A DNA stretch of 64,000 nucleotides from NCBI GenBank assembly GCA_019247305.1, contig JAFAPC010000093.1, positions 1 to 64,000 on the forward strand. The letters run 5' to 3'. Each line of letters opens with the position of its first letter. Within the stretch, counting starts at the first letter, position 1. This document shows, piece after piece, positions 1 to 8,881 of this stretch. Under the pieces are notes generated by a model. The model was not told the origin of the DNA, searched no databases, and was given only the letters and a program-made list of their open reading frames with translations. This DNA comes from Pseudonocardiales bacterium. GTDB lineage: Bacteria; Actinomycetota; Actinomycetes; Mycobacteriales; Pseudonocardiaceae. The position numbers and the translations under genes are program-made.

Positions 1-600
1 CAGGTGTGCTCTGACATCTGACGGCACCCGCCCCGCACGGACCAAGACGATTGTGCCGGTACTCACTCCAAGCCTCGAACCGGCTCGCCGCGGTACGCCA
101 GCGGTCAGATTGTCGGCTTCACCGACGGTCAGCTCCGAACGCCCAGCACACAGCGCAGCGATGGCACGTAATAATCTTGGCCAAAGTTGACGCCCCTAAG
201 ACAAGGGCTTGCGGCATCCGGTGAACCAGCGACAGCATCCGATCAAGCGGCGACAGCATGGGCAACCACACCACCTGGCCGCCGCCAGCGCGGCGCGGAC
301 GCCGTCGCCGTGCACGTGATCGTCACACCACCCCGGGCCTTCGTCCCTCCGGAAGATCCACTCCGCCGCGCTCTCCTCCCCGGTCAGCCACACCGAGAGA
401 GCCTCCTGGCACTGCGTTGTCTTCTGGCACTGCGTCTTCTGGCAGGGGGGGCAGCACACGGAACAGTGGTCGCCCCCCAGATCCCCAGGGTTCCCGGCGA
501 CTCCCGGCCGCCCGGCCGGGCCGCTGGTCGCAGGCGTCGGTGGGGTGGCTAGGTTGCCGGTACGGGCCCCTCCCACCCACCACACATCAAGGGATCATTC
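1..600. other. Non-coding region upstream of hisG
   Basis: I find no convincing gene here. The open frames on both strands are low-complexity, rich in Arg/Pro/Cys, and match no family I know. It holds a copy (109-129) of the short dyad sequence GTCGGC..GCCGAC seen in tandem at 35.8 kb, and a short direct repeat of CTTCTGGCACTGCGT type around 405-440. No clear histidine leader peptide or T-box is visible before hisG. Confidence 0.5.
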
Positions 601-1464
601 ATGCTACGGGTCGCCGTGCCGAACAAGGGATCGCTCAACGCTCCGGCCACGCAGCTGCTGAGCGCGGCGGGGTACCGGGTGCACCGCGAGCATAAGGCGC
701 TGTTTGCCACCGACGTGCCCAACGACGTGCAGTTCGTGTTCCTGCGGCCCACCGATATCGCCCGCAACGTCGGATCAGGCGTGCTTGAGGTCGGTATCAC
801 CGGCCAGGATCTGCTGGCGGCCGCGGGCACCGCGGAGGCGACCATGGAGCTGCTGCCCCTGGATTTCGGCGTCTCGAAATTTTATTTCGCAGCCCCGCAC
901 GGGGTGGCGACCACGATCGCTGATCTGGATGGAAAACGGATAGCCACCTCGTTTCCCGTGCTGGTGACGCAGGCCGCAGCCAAAGCCGGAATCCACGTCG
1001 AGCTCGTCAAGCTTGATGGTGCGGTGGAAACCGCCGTCGAGCTCGGCCTGGCGGACGCGATTGCTGATGTGGTGGAGACCGGCGCCTCGCTGCAAGCGGC
1101 CGGCTTGCGCACCATCGGAGAGCCGATCATGCGGTCAGAAGCGGTGCTGGTGCGCGGCGCGCAGCGGACCCTGGCGCCCGCGAGTGAACACGCGATCGAC
1201 GTCCTGATCCAGCGGCTGCGGGGCGTCCTGATCGCCCGGCAGTACGTGATGATGGACTACAACTGTCCGGTCGCGGCGCTGTCCGCGGCACGGGAGATCA
1301 CGCCCGGCATGGAGTCCCCCACGGTCTCTCCGCTGGACGAGGAAGGCTGGGTCGCCGTCCGCGCGATGGTGCCCCGCCCCCACGCCCAAGCGGTGATGGA
1401 CCGCCTATGGGCCGCCGGAGCCCGCGCCATCCTCGTGACCCCCCTAGAAGCCTGCCGCCTATAG
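601..1464 (+). CDS. hisG: ATP phosphoribosyltransferase HisG
   Basis: Catalyses the first step of histidine synthesis, joining ATP and PRPP to give phosphoribosyl-ATP in the cytosol. The 287-residue product starts MLRVAVPNKGSL, the usual HisG N-terminus, and has the periplasmic-binding-like catalytic domain with the DVVETGASL segment around residue 157. The C-terminal part (about 210-287, including DYNCP and the final VTPLEACRL) fits the ACT-like regulatory domain of long-form HisG, so feedback inhibition by histidine is expected. The start is ATG; the upstream Shine-Dalgarno is weak (AAGGGAT). Its usual actinobacterial partner hisE is not in the window. Confidence 0.95.
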   Translation: MLRVAVPNKGSLNAPATQLLSAAGYRVHREHKALFATDVPNDVQFVFLRPTDIARNVGSGVLEVGITGQDLLAAAGTAEATMELLPLDFGVSKFYFAAPHGVATTIADLDGKRIATSFPVLVTQAAAKAGIHVELVKLDGAVETAVELGLADAIADVVETGASLQAAGLRTIGEPIMRSEAVLVRGAQRTLAPASEHAIDVLIQRLRGVLIARQYVMMDYNCPVAALSAAREITPGMESPTVSPLDEEGWVAVRAMVPRPHAQAVMDRLWAAGARAILVTPLEACRL

Positions 1465-1470
1465 CCCCCA

Positions 1471-1536
1471 GGGTCTCATGGATGCTTGTGCACCCTGTGG
1501 GCCGCCCGTGCCGGGTCTCATGGATGCTTATGTACC
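1471..1536. repeat. Pair of 24-bp direct repeats behind hisG
   Basis: GGGTCTCATGGATGCTT occurs at 1471 and again at 1513. Each copy extends to 24 nt and the two differ at two positions. The second copy contains the stop codon of the convergent ABC permease. I saw no further copy in the window. Confidence 0.6.
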
Positions 1537-2502
1537 GCCCCCTCGGCCGGGCGGCGGGGCGGTGAGGTGGGAGAAGGTGGCGGCCAGGACGAGCGCGGTC
1601 CCGTAGAAGACCTGGTTGACCCACCCGGAGAGCCCGAGCAGCTCCAGGCCGGTCACGCCGGTGATGAGGAAGTACGCCGCGACCACGGTGCCCCCAGCGT
1701 TGAACCGACCGGGGGTGATCGTGGTGGCGCCGAGGAAGAGACTGGCGAACACCGGCAGCAGGTAGGTCGGGCCGATCGTGGGATCCGAGGAGCCGAGTGT
1801 GCCGGCCAGCAGGATACCGGCCATCGAGGCGATCACGCTGCTGTAGAGCAGAGCAGCGCTGCGATATCGGGTCACGTTGATACCGGTGAGGCGGGCAACC
1901 TCAGGACCGGCACCGACGAAGAACAGGTGCCGGCCGGTCGGAGTGTAGGTGGCGAAGTACCAGGTGGCCAGCGCGAGCACCAGACCGAGGTAGACGATGA
2001 GTTGCAGCCCGACTATCGGGTAGCGGGTGAGGTTGACCAGGGTGGGGCTGATCCCGGCGGTGGGCACGATGTTGATACCGAGCGCGGCGCCACCGAGCAG
2101 GGTGCCGGTCCCGAGGGTGACCACGATGGGATCGACGCCGACGCCGACGATGAACACGGCGTTGAGGCTGCCGATGAGCGCGCCACACCCGAGCACCGCG
2201 GCGGTGGTGGACCACAGCGGCCAGTGGTGCACGACGTTGAGCTCGCCCAGGAGCGTGTCGGCGAGACCGAGCGTGGCCGGGGCGGACAGATCCAGGATGT
2301 CGGCGGTCAGGGCCGGCAGCAACCCGAGGGCGAGGACGAGCAGCGGGGCCTGGGAGCTGAGGATCGCGCTGGCGGTGCCGGGGGTGAGAAACTCCTCGGG
2401 CCGCAGCACCCCGAACACGGCGATCATGACTGCCCAGATGCCGAGCAGGCCGAACCGTCGGGCCCAGCCCACCGGGTGGCGCCTCGCTGGCACGCCGATC
2501 AC
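1528..2502 (-). CDS. Sugar ABC transporter permease (RbsC/XylH-like)
   Basis: Membrane permease of a carbohydrate uptake ABC transporter of the BPD_transp_2 (RbsC) family. The 324-residue product has about eight to ten hydrophobic segments and family features such as GLADTLLGELNVV, VGVDPIVVTLGTGTLLGG and the late TITPGRFNAGGTVVAAYFL. It starts with GTG inside a GTGA overlap with the stop of the ATPase gene, so the two are translationally coupled. It is last in a minus-strand operon of binding protein, ATPase and permease. The substrate cannot be read from sequence; a pentose or related sugar is likely. Confidence 0.88.
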   Translation of the reverse strand: MIGVPARRHPVGWARRFGLLGIWAVMIAVFGVLRPEEFLTPGTASAILSSQAPLLVLALGLLPALTADILDLSAPATLGLADTLLGELNVVHHWPLWSTTAAVLGCGALIGSLNAVFIVGVGVDPIVVTLGTGTLLGGAALGINIVPTAGISPTLVNLTRYPIVGLQLIVYLGLVLALATWYFATYTPTGRHLFFVGAGPEVARLTGINVTRYRSAALLYSSVIASMAGILLAGTLGSSDPTIGPTYLLPVFASLFLGATTITPGRFNAGGTVVAAYFLITGVTGLELLGLSGWVNQVFYGTALVLAATFSHLTAPPPGRGGGT

Positions 2503-4124
2503 ACCGGTGGCGGTGGCGGCGCGGTCTCAGGAGTCCGGGTAGGCGGGTAGCAGGCGGCCAGCAGCGCTGCCGCGGTCAGGGTGTCGCCATGCAGCCGGGC
2601 GACGAGGCGCCCGCCCGCGAGGACAAACACCGTGTCACAGAGCGCGAGGAGGTCGTCGTGGTCGATGCTGGCCAGCACGATGGCGGTGCCGGTGTTCGCC
2701 AGGGCGGCCAGGCGGGCGAAGATCTGCGCTCGGGACGCCACATCGACCCCGTGCACCGGTTCGTCGAGCAGCAGCACGGTGGGCGCACGGTCGAGCCATT
2801 TGGCCAGCACAGCTTTCTGCTGGTTACCGCCGCTGAACGTGCGCAGCTCGCGCCAAGGCGCCCGTGGCCGCACGCCCGCGCGCTCCATCAGGGCGCTCGC
2901 GTGCCGCAGCACGCGCTCTTGACACACCATCCCATGTCGGACGTGGCGCGTAAGGTTGCCCAGGGTGATGTTGTCAGCGGCTGAGGCGTCCAGCACGGCG
3001 GCCTGCCGGGCCCGGTCCCCGGGCACCAGGCACACCCCGGCCCGGATCGCGCGGGCCGGACTCAGGCGGGCCAGCGGCAGCGGGCTACCGAGCACACTCA
3101 CGGACCCAGCCCGGGCAGGGATGGCACCGAACAGCAGGGAGGGTATGTGGTGCGCCCCGCTGCCCAGCAAGCCGGTGAGACCGACGATCTCGCCGGCCCG
3201 CACGTCGAAGGACACCCCGCGAATCACCTCCCCGCACAGGCCGCGAACCCGCAGCACCACCTCCCCAGAACCAGAACCAGAGCCGGAACGCACGCGCGCC
3301 CGTCTCCGCGCAGCCGCTGGTGACCGTGCGGTGTCGGCCGTCATCACGGTAAGCAGGCGCTCGGTGGTGAGCGTGGTGGTGGGCTCCTCCAGCACCCGGT
3401 GCCCGTCGCGCAGCATCGTGATCCGTTCGGTGATGGCCAGCGCCTGGGGGATGTGGTGGGTGATCAGCAACACTCCGACGCCGTGGCGGGCCACGGTTCG
3501 GACGGCCGCCCACACCCGTTCGACCCCGTCTCGGGGCAAAAACGCGGTGGGTTCATCCAGGACGAGCACCCCGTGTCGCTGGTCGGCCAGACGATCGAAA
3601 GCCCGGGCGATGGCCAGGACCGCCCGATCGGTGACGGGGATCTCGGCGATTGGGCGATCCGGGGGCAGCGCAACGCCGAACCGAGCCAGGGCGGCGGCGA
3701 GTCGGACCCGTTCTCGGCGCCAGGAGATCCGCCTGCCAAATCCGGTGTGGTAGCGGCCGACGCCGAAGGTCTCCACGACCGTGGCGGTGGCGACCAACCC
3801 GAGATCCTGATGAACGAAGCTCATCAGCTCCCCAGCGAGATCGTGGCCAGATCGGGTGAAGGGCACCGGACGGCCGCACACGGTCAGCACCGCGCCGGGT
3901 TCGGGCTGGTGATAGCCGGACAGGATCTTGACGAAGGTCGATTTCCCGGATCCGTTGGGTCCGAGCAGACCGCGGACTTCGCCCCGGCGTAGATCCAGGT
4001 CGAGTGTGTGCAGCACGGTGCGCCCGGCGAAGCGTTTGCTGATGGCGCGCGCGGTGAGCGCGGAGGTAGCGGTGAGCGCCGCGACGCCAGCGGGATCAGT
4101 CGTTCGGCTCAGCTCAGACCCCAC
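2499..4124 (-). CDS. Sugar ABC transporter ATP-binding protein, double NBD (RbsA-like)
   Basis: Cytoplasmic energising subunit with two fused nucleotide-binding domains, the RbsA/XylG/MglA layout (541 residues). Domain 1 has a Walker A (GPNGSGKS, about residue 55), Q-loop (FVHQDLGL), Walker B (GVLVLDEPTAF) and His switch (LITHH). Its signature region is degenerate (VTDRAVLAIARAF). Domain 2 has a poor P-loop (GLLGSGAH) but an intact signature (FSGGNQQKAVLAKWL) and Walker B (LLLDEPVHGVD). This asymmetry is usual in the family. The start overlaps the end of the binding-protein gene by 16 nt, and the stop overlaps the permease start. Confidence 0.92.
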   Translation of the reverse strand: MGSELSRTTDPAGVAALTATSALTARAISKRFAGRTVLHTLDLDLRRGEVRGLLGPNGSGKSTFVKILSGYHQPEPGAVLTVCGRPVPFTRSGHDLAGELMSFVHQDLGLVATATVVETFGVGRYHTGFGRRISWRRERVRLAAALARFGVALPPDRPIAEIPVTDRAVLAIARAFDRLADQRHGVLVLDEPTAFLPRDGVERVWAAVRTVARHGVGVLLITHHIPQALAITERITMLRDGHRVLEEPTTTLTTERLLTVMTADTARSPAAARRRARVRSGSGSGSGEVVLRVRGLCGEVIRGVSFDVRAGEIVGLTGLLGSGAHHIPSLLFGAIPARAGSVSVLGSPLPLARLSPARAIRAGVCLVPGDRARQAAVLDASAADNITLGNLTRHVRHGMVCQERVLRHASALMERAGVRPRAPWRELRTFSGGNQQKAVLAKWLDRAPTVLLLDEPVHGVDVASRAQIFARLAALANTGTAIVLASIDHDDLLALCDTVFVLAGGRLVARLHGDTLTAAALLAACYPPTRTPETAPPPPPV

Positions 4125-5317
4125 AGACTCAGGTAGTGGGCGGCGAAGTCGGTGTCGCCGTACCAGGTTGACGGGTTTTGGCGCAGGTCGATCGAGCCGA
4201 TGTTCGTCGGAGTGAACGCGCGGAAGCCGATCTTTTCATCAGCCAGCGCCGGATGGTTGGTCAGGGCGCGGAACACCTCATCCATGCTCGCCCAGCCGAT
4301 CCACGCCCCGTTGACCCCGACATTCCCGACCCACCGGGGTGGGCTGGCGTTCTTCATGTCCGCCAGCTGCGCCTGGTCGCCGTTGGAGCTGACCAGTTTG
4401 ACCCGGGCGGTGGCGTTCGCGGCGGCCAGCACGGGCACGATCAGCGGGGAAGCGGTGTCGAACACCGGCACGAGGTAGGTCACCGTCGGATCGGCCGCCG
4501 CGGCGGTGGCGATGCTGGGGATCTGGGTGCCCCACTGCGCGATGGGCGCGTCCGACACCGTGGTGGTGCAGCGGGGACAGTGCGCAGCCATCTCGGCGGT
4601 GAAGCCGTGTGCTTCCAGGGTGGCGATGCCGACGTCAGGGGCGTTGATGACCACCGTGTGCGCGCTGCCGCCAGAGTCGTCGATGACGATGTCGGCCATG
4701 GCCGCGCCGATGCACGTGTAGCAGGGGCTGACGTAGGCGAACACCCCGGCGCTGGCCGGGGGTGGGCCCGGGTCGGTGACGAACAGCTGGACCACCGGGA
4801 TACCGGCGGAGTGCGCCTGCTGGAGCGGGGCGGCGATATCCGCGGTGGTGAAGCCAACCGTGATGATCGCACTGGTGTGTTGGGCGATCGCTTGGGAGAT
4901 CTGGCGCGTCACGTCCGCCGCGCTGCCGGCCGGGTTCGACGCCAACGTGATCATCCCGGCCTTGCCGGCCGCCGCGCTGATCCCGTCCTTGATCGCCTGA
5001 ATGAACGGGTTGATGTCCTTGGTGATCACCGCGACCCGCTTGCCCCGTTCACCCATGCCGACGGTAATCGCAGGCGCCGAAGACAATTGCCAGCTCACTG
5101 GCTGCTGCGCTGCGCTCACTGCGGCGGCGACCGTGGCCGCGTCTGTCACCGCCGACCCGCTCGGCGGCGGCGTGGCCGACGGTGCGGGCTCGCTGGGGCC
5201 CGCGCACCCACTGAGAGCCCCACTGCCGCTGAGGGCCAGAGCCCCAGCCAGGACGACGGCGCCCACGCCCGTCCACCGTGGCACCCGCCCACCCGGCCAC
5301 ACCCACGTCCACCCCAT
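4109..5317 (-). CDS. Sugar ABC transporter substrate-binding lipoprotein
   Basis: Periplasmic-binding-protein type I receptor, anchored outside the membrane as a lipoprotein. The N-terminus has a hydrophobic stretch and a lipobox-like LSGCAG at about residue 38, followed by a Pro/Ser linker. The core (MGERGKRVAVITKDINPFIQ, then TVGFTTADIAAPLQQAHSAG) is of the ribose/xylose-binding type. A GGGAGTGG sequence sits about 14 nt before the ATG. It is first in the operon with the double-NBD ATPase and permease, divergent from the VWA gene. The ligand is unknown. Confidence 0.88.
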   Translation of the reverse strand: MGWTWVWPGGRVPRWTGVGAVVLAGALALSGSGALSGCAGPSEPAPSATPPPSGSAVTDAATVAAAVSAAQQPVSWQLSSAPAITVGMGERGKRVAVITKDINPFIQAIKDGISAAAGKAGMITLASNPAGSAADVTRQISQAIAQHTSAIITVGFTTADIAAPLQQAHSAGIPVVQLFVTDPGPPPASAGVFAYVSPCYTCIGAAMADIVIDDSGGSAHTVVINAPDVGIATLEAHGFTAEMAAHCPRCTTTVSDAPIAQWGTQIPSIATAAAADPTVTYLVPVFDTASPLIVPVLAAANATARVKLVSSNGDQAQLADMKNASPPRWVGNVGVNGAWIGWASMDEVFRALTNHPALADEKIGFRAFTPTNIGSIDLRQNPSTWYGDTDFAAHYLSLWGLS

Positions 5318-5444
5318 CGCTGAGGGCCACTCCCTTCACCAGCCCGCTGCCATCGAGGTCGGCGCGCGGAGTCCTGCGGCAATAGTCGCCGGCCAGGGCC
5401 CGGCTAGTTCCCGCCGGGACCGGGATGACCACCGCCGCAGGGCG

Positions 5445-6464
5445 ATGACGACCGCCTTACCGGGGTTGCATGACCGGTTGGGTTCACTGCCCGGCATGGC
5501 GTTAGATGGATTCTCCGCCCCTGGCTGGTTGGGGTTACTGGGGTTGGTCGCCGCTGTGCTGGTGGGCTATGTGTGGGTGCAGCGCCGGGCCCGCCGCTAC
5601 ACGCTGCGGTTTGCCAACCTGGAGTTACTGGAACGCATCATCCCACGTCGGCCAGGCTGGCCCCGCCACATCCCCGCCGCGTTGCTGATCCTGGCGCTGC
5701 TGCTGCTGACGCTGGGGTTGGCCGGACCCACCGCGAGTACCCCCGTGCCCCGCAACCGGGCCACCGTCATGCTAGTCATCGATGTGTCGCTGTCGATGAA
5801 CTCCACCGATATCCGTCCCACCCGCCTGAGCGCCGCGCAGGACGCCGCCATCTCCTTCGTCCGACACCTGCCCCCGAGCCTGAACTTGGGGGTGGAGTCC
5901 TTCGCCGGCACGCCAACGGTGCTGGTCAGCCCGACGACGGATCGGGACCAGGCGGTGCGCGCCATCCAAACCCTGAAACTGGCCGAGTCTACCGCCACCG
6001 GGGAGGCGCTGGCGGCCGCGCTGAACGCCATCGATGCGGTCAACCAACTCATCCCCGGTCAAGGTCGGGAGCCACCACCAGCCCGTATTGTGCTGATGAG
6101 CGACGGGAAACAAAACACCGGTCGCGACGAGTTCACCGTGGCCGCTCAGGCCGGGGCGGCCCACATCCCGATCAGCACTATCTCCTTCGGCACTCCCTAT
6201 GGCACGGTCACCATCCAAGGCGAAGAACTCCCGGTGCCCGTCGACGATGACTCGTTGGCCAAAGTCGCCCAACTCTCCGGCGGTGAGTTTTACCCTGCCC
6301 AAAGCAATCAGCAGATCCATCAGGTCTATGACACCTTGACTCAGCAGATCGGCTACCAAACCATCCGCCACGATGCCAGCAAACCCTGGCTCATCCTGGG
6401 CACCCTCGCCTGCCTGGCCACCGCCGGGTCCGCCCTGCTCACCTCCCAACGCCTACCCGTGTAA
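5445..6464 (+). CDS. VWA-domain membrane protein (Rv1481/BatA-like)
   Basis: Membrane-anchored von Willebrand factor A protein closely resembling the mycobacterial Rv1481 family. There are two N-terminal membrane segments (about residues 25-45 and 75-95), a VWA domain with MIDAS motif DVSLS after VMLVI, and a C-terminal membrane segment ending in RLPV. Conserved blocks include LRFANLELLE, RNRATVMLVIDVS, PPARIVLMSDGK and ISTISFGTPYG. In related genomes such proteins sit beside MoxR ATPases, but no moxR is here. The start chosen is ATG 5445; ATG 5496 is an alternative, and longer upstream extension is unlikely. Confidence 0.88.
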   Translation: MTTALPGLHDRLGSLPGMALDGFSAPGWLGLLGLVAAVLVGYVWVQRRARRYTLRFANLELLERIIPRRPGWPRHIPAALLILALLLLTLGLAGPTASTPVPRNRATVMLVIDVSLSMNSTDIRPTRLSAAQDAAISFVRHLPPSLNLGVESFAGTPTVLVSPTTDRDQAVRAIQTLKLAESTATGEALAAALNAIDAVNQLIPGQGREPPPARIVLMSDGKQNTGRDEFTVAAQAGAAHIPISTISFGTPYGTVTIQGEELPVPVDDDSLAKVAQLSGGEFYPAQSNQQIHQVYDTLTQQIGYQTIRHDASKPWLILGTLACLATAGSALLTSQRLPV

Positions 6465-6935
6465 CGTCGCCCGCAATTCGACTCCGAATGAATATGGGGA
6501 CGCCGAGCGCGGTGCCCCAGGTTGTGAGTACGCTTCCGCTTCCTCGGCCGTTGTGTCGATCATGACTGCAGGTCCCTGCGGGAGGGTGGCCACCATCAGG
6601 TCGGTCACCTAATAACCCAGCTCGGCTGCCCTGTTGGGCGCCTCCCGCTCACCAAGATCGCTGTTTCGGTGACAAAAGCGACACAATGTGTCGCTTTTGT
6701 CACCGAAACAGCGATCTTGGTCTCTCACCACAGTAGGTCGAGCGCCCGTGTCCGATTTGTGCCGTTGCCGTGCCCACAGCCCAGCTGAGCAACCCTGCTC
6801 GGCGGGCTCGGGGCGAGACGCCGTCGGCGTTGCCGTTAAGTGGACATCGATCGTCGAGTGTTCGCGCAATGCGGCGGTAGCGGCGAACTGGATAATGTCA
6901 CGTCGGTCCGAATAGCAGCCGACCAAGCGGCGACA
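6465..6935. other. Intergenic region with a large palindrome
   Basis: No supported gene. The main feature is the 71-bp palindrome at 6651-6721. Open frames crossing it on either strand are by-products of its symmetry. A short minus-strand frame over about 6458-6605 looks weakly protein-like, but I cannot support it. Confidence 0.5.
6651..6721. repeat. 71-bp perfect palindrome with one-base centre
   Basis: Two perfect 35-bp arms (each beginning or ending in ACCAAGATCGCTG and its complement) flank a single A at 6686. Transcribed in either direction it would give an extremely stable hairpin. There is no T-run on either side. It sits between the VWA gene (plus) and the small gene at 6936-7190 (minus), both reading toward it, so a bidirectional terminator is plausible; a palindromic mobile repeat is the alternative. 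Confidence 0.8.
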
Positions 6936-7190
6936 TCAGCAGACGTCGGGGATGTGGATCACGCGCACCAAGTAGGGCCGTATGATGATCAGTTGGCTGT
7001 CGGCCTCGAAGCGGACGAAGAGCCAGCGGGTGCACCGGCCGATGACCTGGCCCTGCTGGTGCAGCCGGGACGGTAGCGCCCCGTGTTTCCGGCGCACCCG
7101 GACCTGCTCGATGCGACACAATAGGGGGATGTGGGTGCCGTCGACGTCACGCCATCGGGGGGACCCGCCTCGCGCTGAGAACACGGACAT
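6936..7190 (-). CDS. Small conserved-looking hypothetical protein, 84 aa
   Basis: I do not know its function. The sequence (RWRDVDGTHIPLLCRIEQV, GALPSRLHQQGQVIGR, LFVRFEADSQLIIIRPYLV) reads like a compact all-beta protein. It resembles, from memory, small unnamed proteins found near XRE/DUF397 modules in actinomycetes. Start is ATG with AAGAGG seven bases upstream, which supports real translation. It lies on the minus strand upstream of the palindrome and downstream of another minus-strand small gene. Confidence 0.6.
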   Translation of the reverse strand: MSVFSARGGSPRWRDVDGTHIPLLCRIEQVRVRRKHGALPSRLHQQGQVIGRCTRWLFVRFEADSQLIIIRPYLVRVIHIPDVC

Positions 7191-7427
7191 GGTAAACCTC
7201 TTGTCGTCGGGGGTGACCGGCTGGCCGCCGGGAGCTGAGCGTGGGGGGCCGCTCGCTCATTCGGCGGCCAGCCGGGGTCGCGGTACCCTGCTCCGCAGGT
7301 CGGGATCGGACGCAGGTCGGGATCGGACACTGCGGCGGGATGAAACCGGCTGGCCGCCAGGAGCAGAAGGACGCGCAGGTGGGCTCGACCAACGGCCAGC
7401 CGGGATCGTGGGGGAACTGCTCAGGGC

Positions 7428-7772
7428 TCAGCCATGGTTGGTGTCCTCGGCTAAGGCCTGGGCTGGGCGCTCGGCAGGCCCGGGGGTGGGTAACGACAGC
7501 AAGGCGTTAACCACGGTCACGATGTCGCTGTAGAGACGCCACTCCATCGCGTTCTCGGTGCTGTGCCACGGGCGCTCCGGATCCAGCAGGTCGCGGGTGC
7601 GGTAGGCCAGCGCCTCTCCTTCGCTGTAGATCAGCACCACCTCGCGCAGGCCCTGGAACTCGCGGGTGTACTGGACGAGGTCCAGACCGCCGTCGTGGTT
7701 GAACAGCCGCTGGCCGGTGAAGCCGAACCGGCACAGCCGACGGAGCTGCTCGATGGCGGGGTTCACGCTCAC
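7428..7772 (-). CDS. Hypothetical protein next to XRE regulator
   Basis: About 114 residues from GTG 7772 (GTG 7766 is equally possible). The core NPAIEQLRRLCRFGFTG, LVQYTREFQGLREVVLIYSE and ALAYRTRDLLDPERPW looks like a folded alpha/beta protein and is probably conserved in actinomycetes, but I cannot name the family. It is divergent from the XRE gene, with the 16-bp palindrome in between, so the XRE protein may regulate both. The frame is open upstream to 7868, but that extension is low-complexity. Confidence 0.6.
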   Translation of the reverse strand: MSVNPAIEQLRRLCRFGFTGQRLFNHDGGLDLVQYTREFQGLREVVLIYSEGEALAYRTRDLLDPERPWHSTENAMEWRLYSDIVTVVNALLSLPTPGPAERPAQALAEDTNHG

Positions 7773-7909
7773 GCCCTGGCTCGCTGACTCGGCCCGTCGA
7801 GGGCTGACACCACCATGACCACCTCCGCAAGCTAGGTAGGCTCCTGGCCGTGCGCGCGGCAGTTCCACCAGGGACTACAGTGTATGTGACTATCGGTGCA
7901 ACTGTGACA

Positions 7910-7925
7910 ATGTAACATGTTACAT
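7910..7925. promoter_or_regulatory. 16-bp palindrome, candidate XRE operator
   Basis: ATGTAACATGTTACAT is a perfect palindrome about 90 nt before the chosen XRE start and in the divergent region with the gene ending at 7428. GTGAC lies on both sides. Position and symmetry fit an autoregulatory operator; binding is inferred. Confidence 0.5.
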
Positions 7926-8014
7926 GGTGACGTGATACGAGGAAATAGGTGGGGTACGCTCATTCGGGTGACGTGCGCGAGTCGGCGGGCGCCACGCTGC
8001 GGGAGGAGCTAGCG

Positions 8015-8881
8015 GTGGTCGCGACCTCAAGCCCGACCTTGCTCAAGCGCTACATCGCGCTGGAGTTGCGCCGGCTGCGCGAGGCGGCCGGGCTCAGTCG
8101 CGACAAGGTGGTCGCGCGGCTGCGCTGCGTCCCCTCGCACATATCGCACCTGGAGACCATGCGCAACCTGCCCAAGGCCCCCGAGCTGGAAGTGCTGCTC
8201 GGTTTCTACGGGGTCGCCGAGCGCACCGAGGCGTTCCTGGAGCTGGTGGACGCCGCCCGCAAGGGCCGCGACTGGTGGCTGCCGTTCAAGGGCACCGCGC
8301 CAGAGTGGTTCGATCTCTACCTGGCCATGGAGTCCTCGGCGGTGCAGATCGACATCTACGACGCGATGGTCGTGCCGGGCCTGTTCCAGACGCCGGCCTA
8401 CGCTAAGGCCGTCATCCGGGCCGGCGAGCCCGAGCTGGCCGACGCCGAGGTCGCCCGGCGCATCGAGCTGCGGATGACCCGCCAGGACGTGCTCACCCGC
8501 CAGCCCGACCCGCCGGCCGTGTGGTGCGTGCTGGACGAGTCCGTGCTGTACCGGCCCGCCGGTGAGCCGCGGGTCCTTCTTGAGCAACTGGACTACCTGA
8601 TCAAGCTCTTGGAGCTGCCCACGCTCACCATTCAGGTGTTGCCGCTGGAGGCCGGCGTGCACGCGGGCGTCGAAGGGACCTTCATGATCTTAACGTTCCC
8701 GCCCGAGCTGGTCGGCGATCCGGGCATCGCCTACGTCGAGTCACGGATCAAGAGCACCTACTACGAGGATCCAGCCGAGATCATGACCTATCGCAACACA
8801 CTACGGCGCATCCAGATCCAGGCCTGCCCTCCCGAGGAAACCCGGGCCCTGCTGATCCGCCGCATCGAGGAGTTGACATGA
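8015..8881 (+). CDS. XRE-family regulator with DUF5753 sensor domain
   Basis: Cytoplasmic helix-turn-helix regulator. Residues about 10-65 form the HTH_XRE fold (ELRRLREAAGLSRDKVVARL, SHISHLETMRNLP). From about residue 90 the DUF5753 domain follows (YDAMVVPGLFQTPAYAKAVI, VWCVLDESVLYRP, LTIQVLPLEAGVHAG). Such proteins are typically encoded just before a DUF397 partner, as here. The start GTG 8015 has a strong GGGAGGAG six bases upstream and gives the usual 288 residues; GTG 7949 would add 22. The stop overlaps the DUF397 start by ATGA, indicating coupled translation. Confidence 0.92.
   Translation: MVATSSPTLLKRYIALELRRLREAAGLSRDKVVARLRCVPSHISHLETMRNLPKAPELEVLLGFYGVAERTEAFLELVDAARKGRDWWLPFKGTAPEWFDLYLAMESSAVQIDIYDAMVVPGLFQTPAYAKAVIRAGEPELADAEVARRIELRMTRQDVLTRQPDPPAVWCVLDESVLYRPAGEPRVLLEQLDYLIKLLELPTLTIQVLPLEAGVHAGVEGTFMILTFPPELVGDPGIAYVESRIKSTYYEDPAEIMTYRNTLRRIQIQACPPEETRALLIRRIEELT

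Noticed and set aside
196-585. Cys-rich minus-strand frame upstream of hisG
   Set aside because: No ribosome binding site, no recognisable motif, and overlapping open frames on both strands indicate chance.
1486-5323. Long plus-strand open frames opposite the first sugar ABC operon
   Set aside because: Composition is Gly/Arg/Asp-rich low complexity without motifs, and the minus-strand genes are clear.
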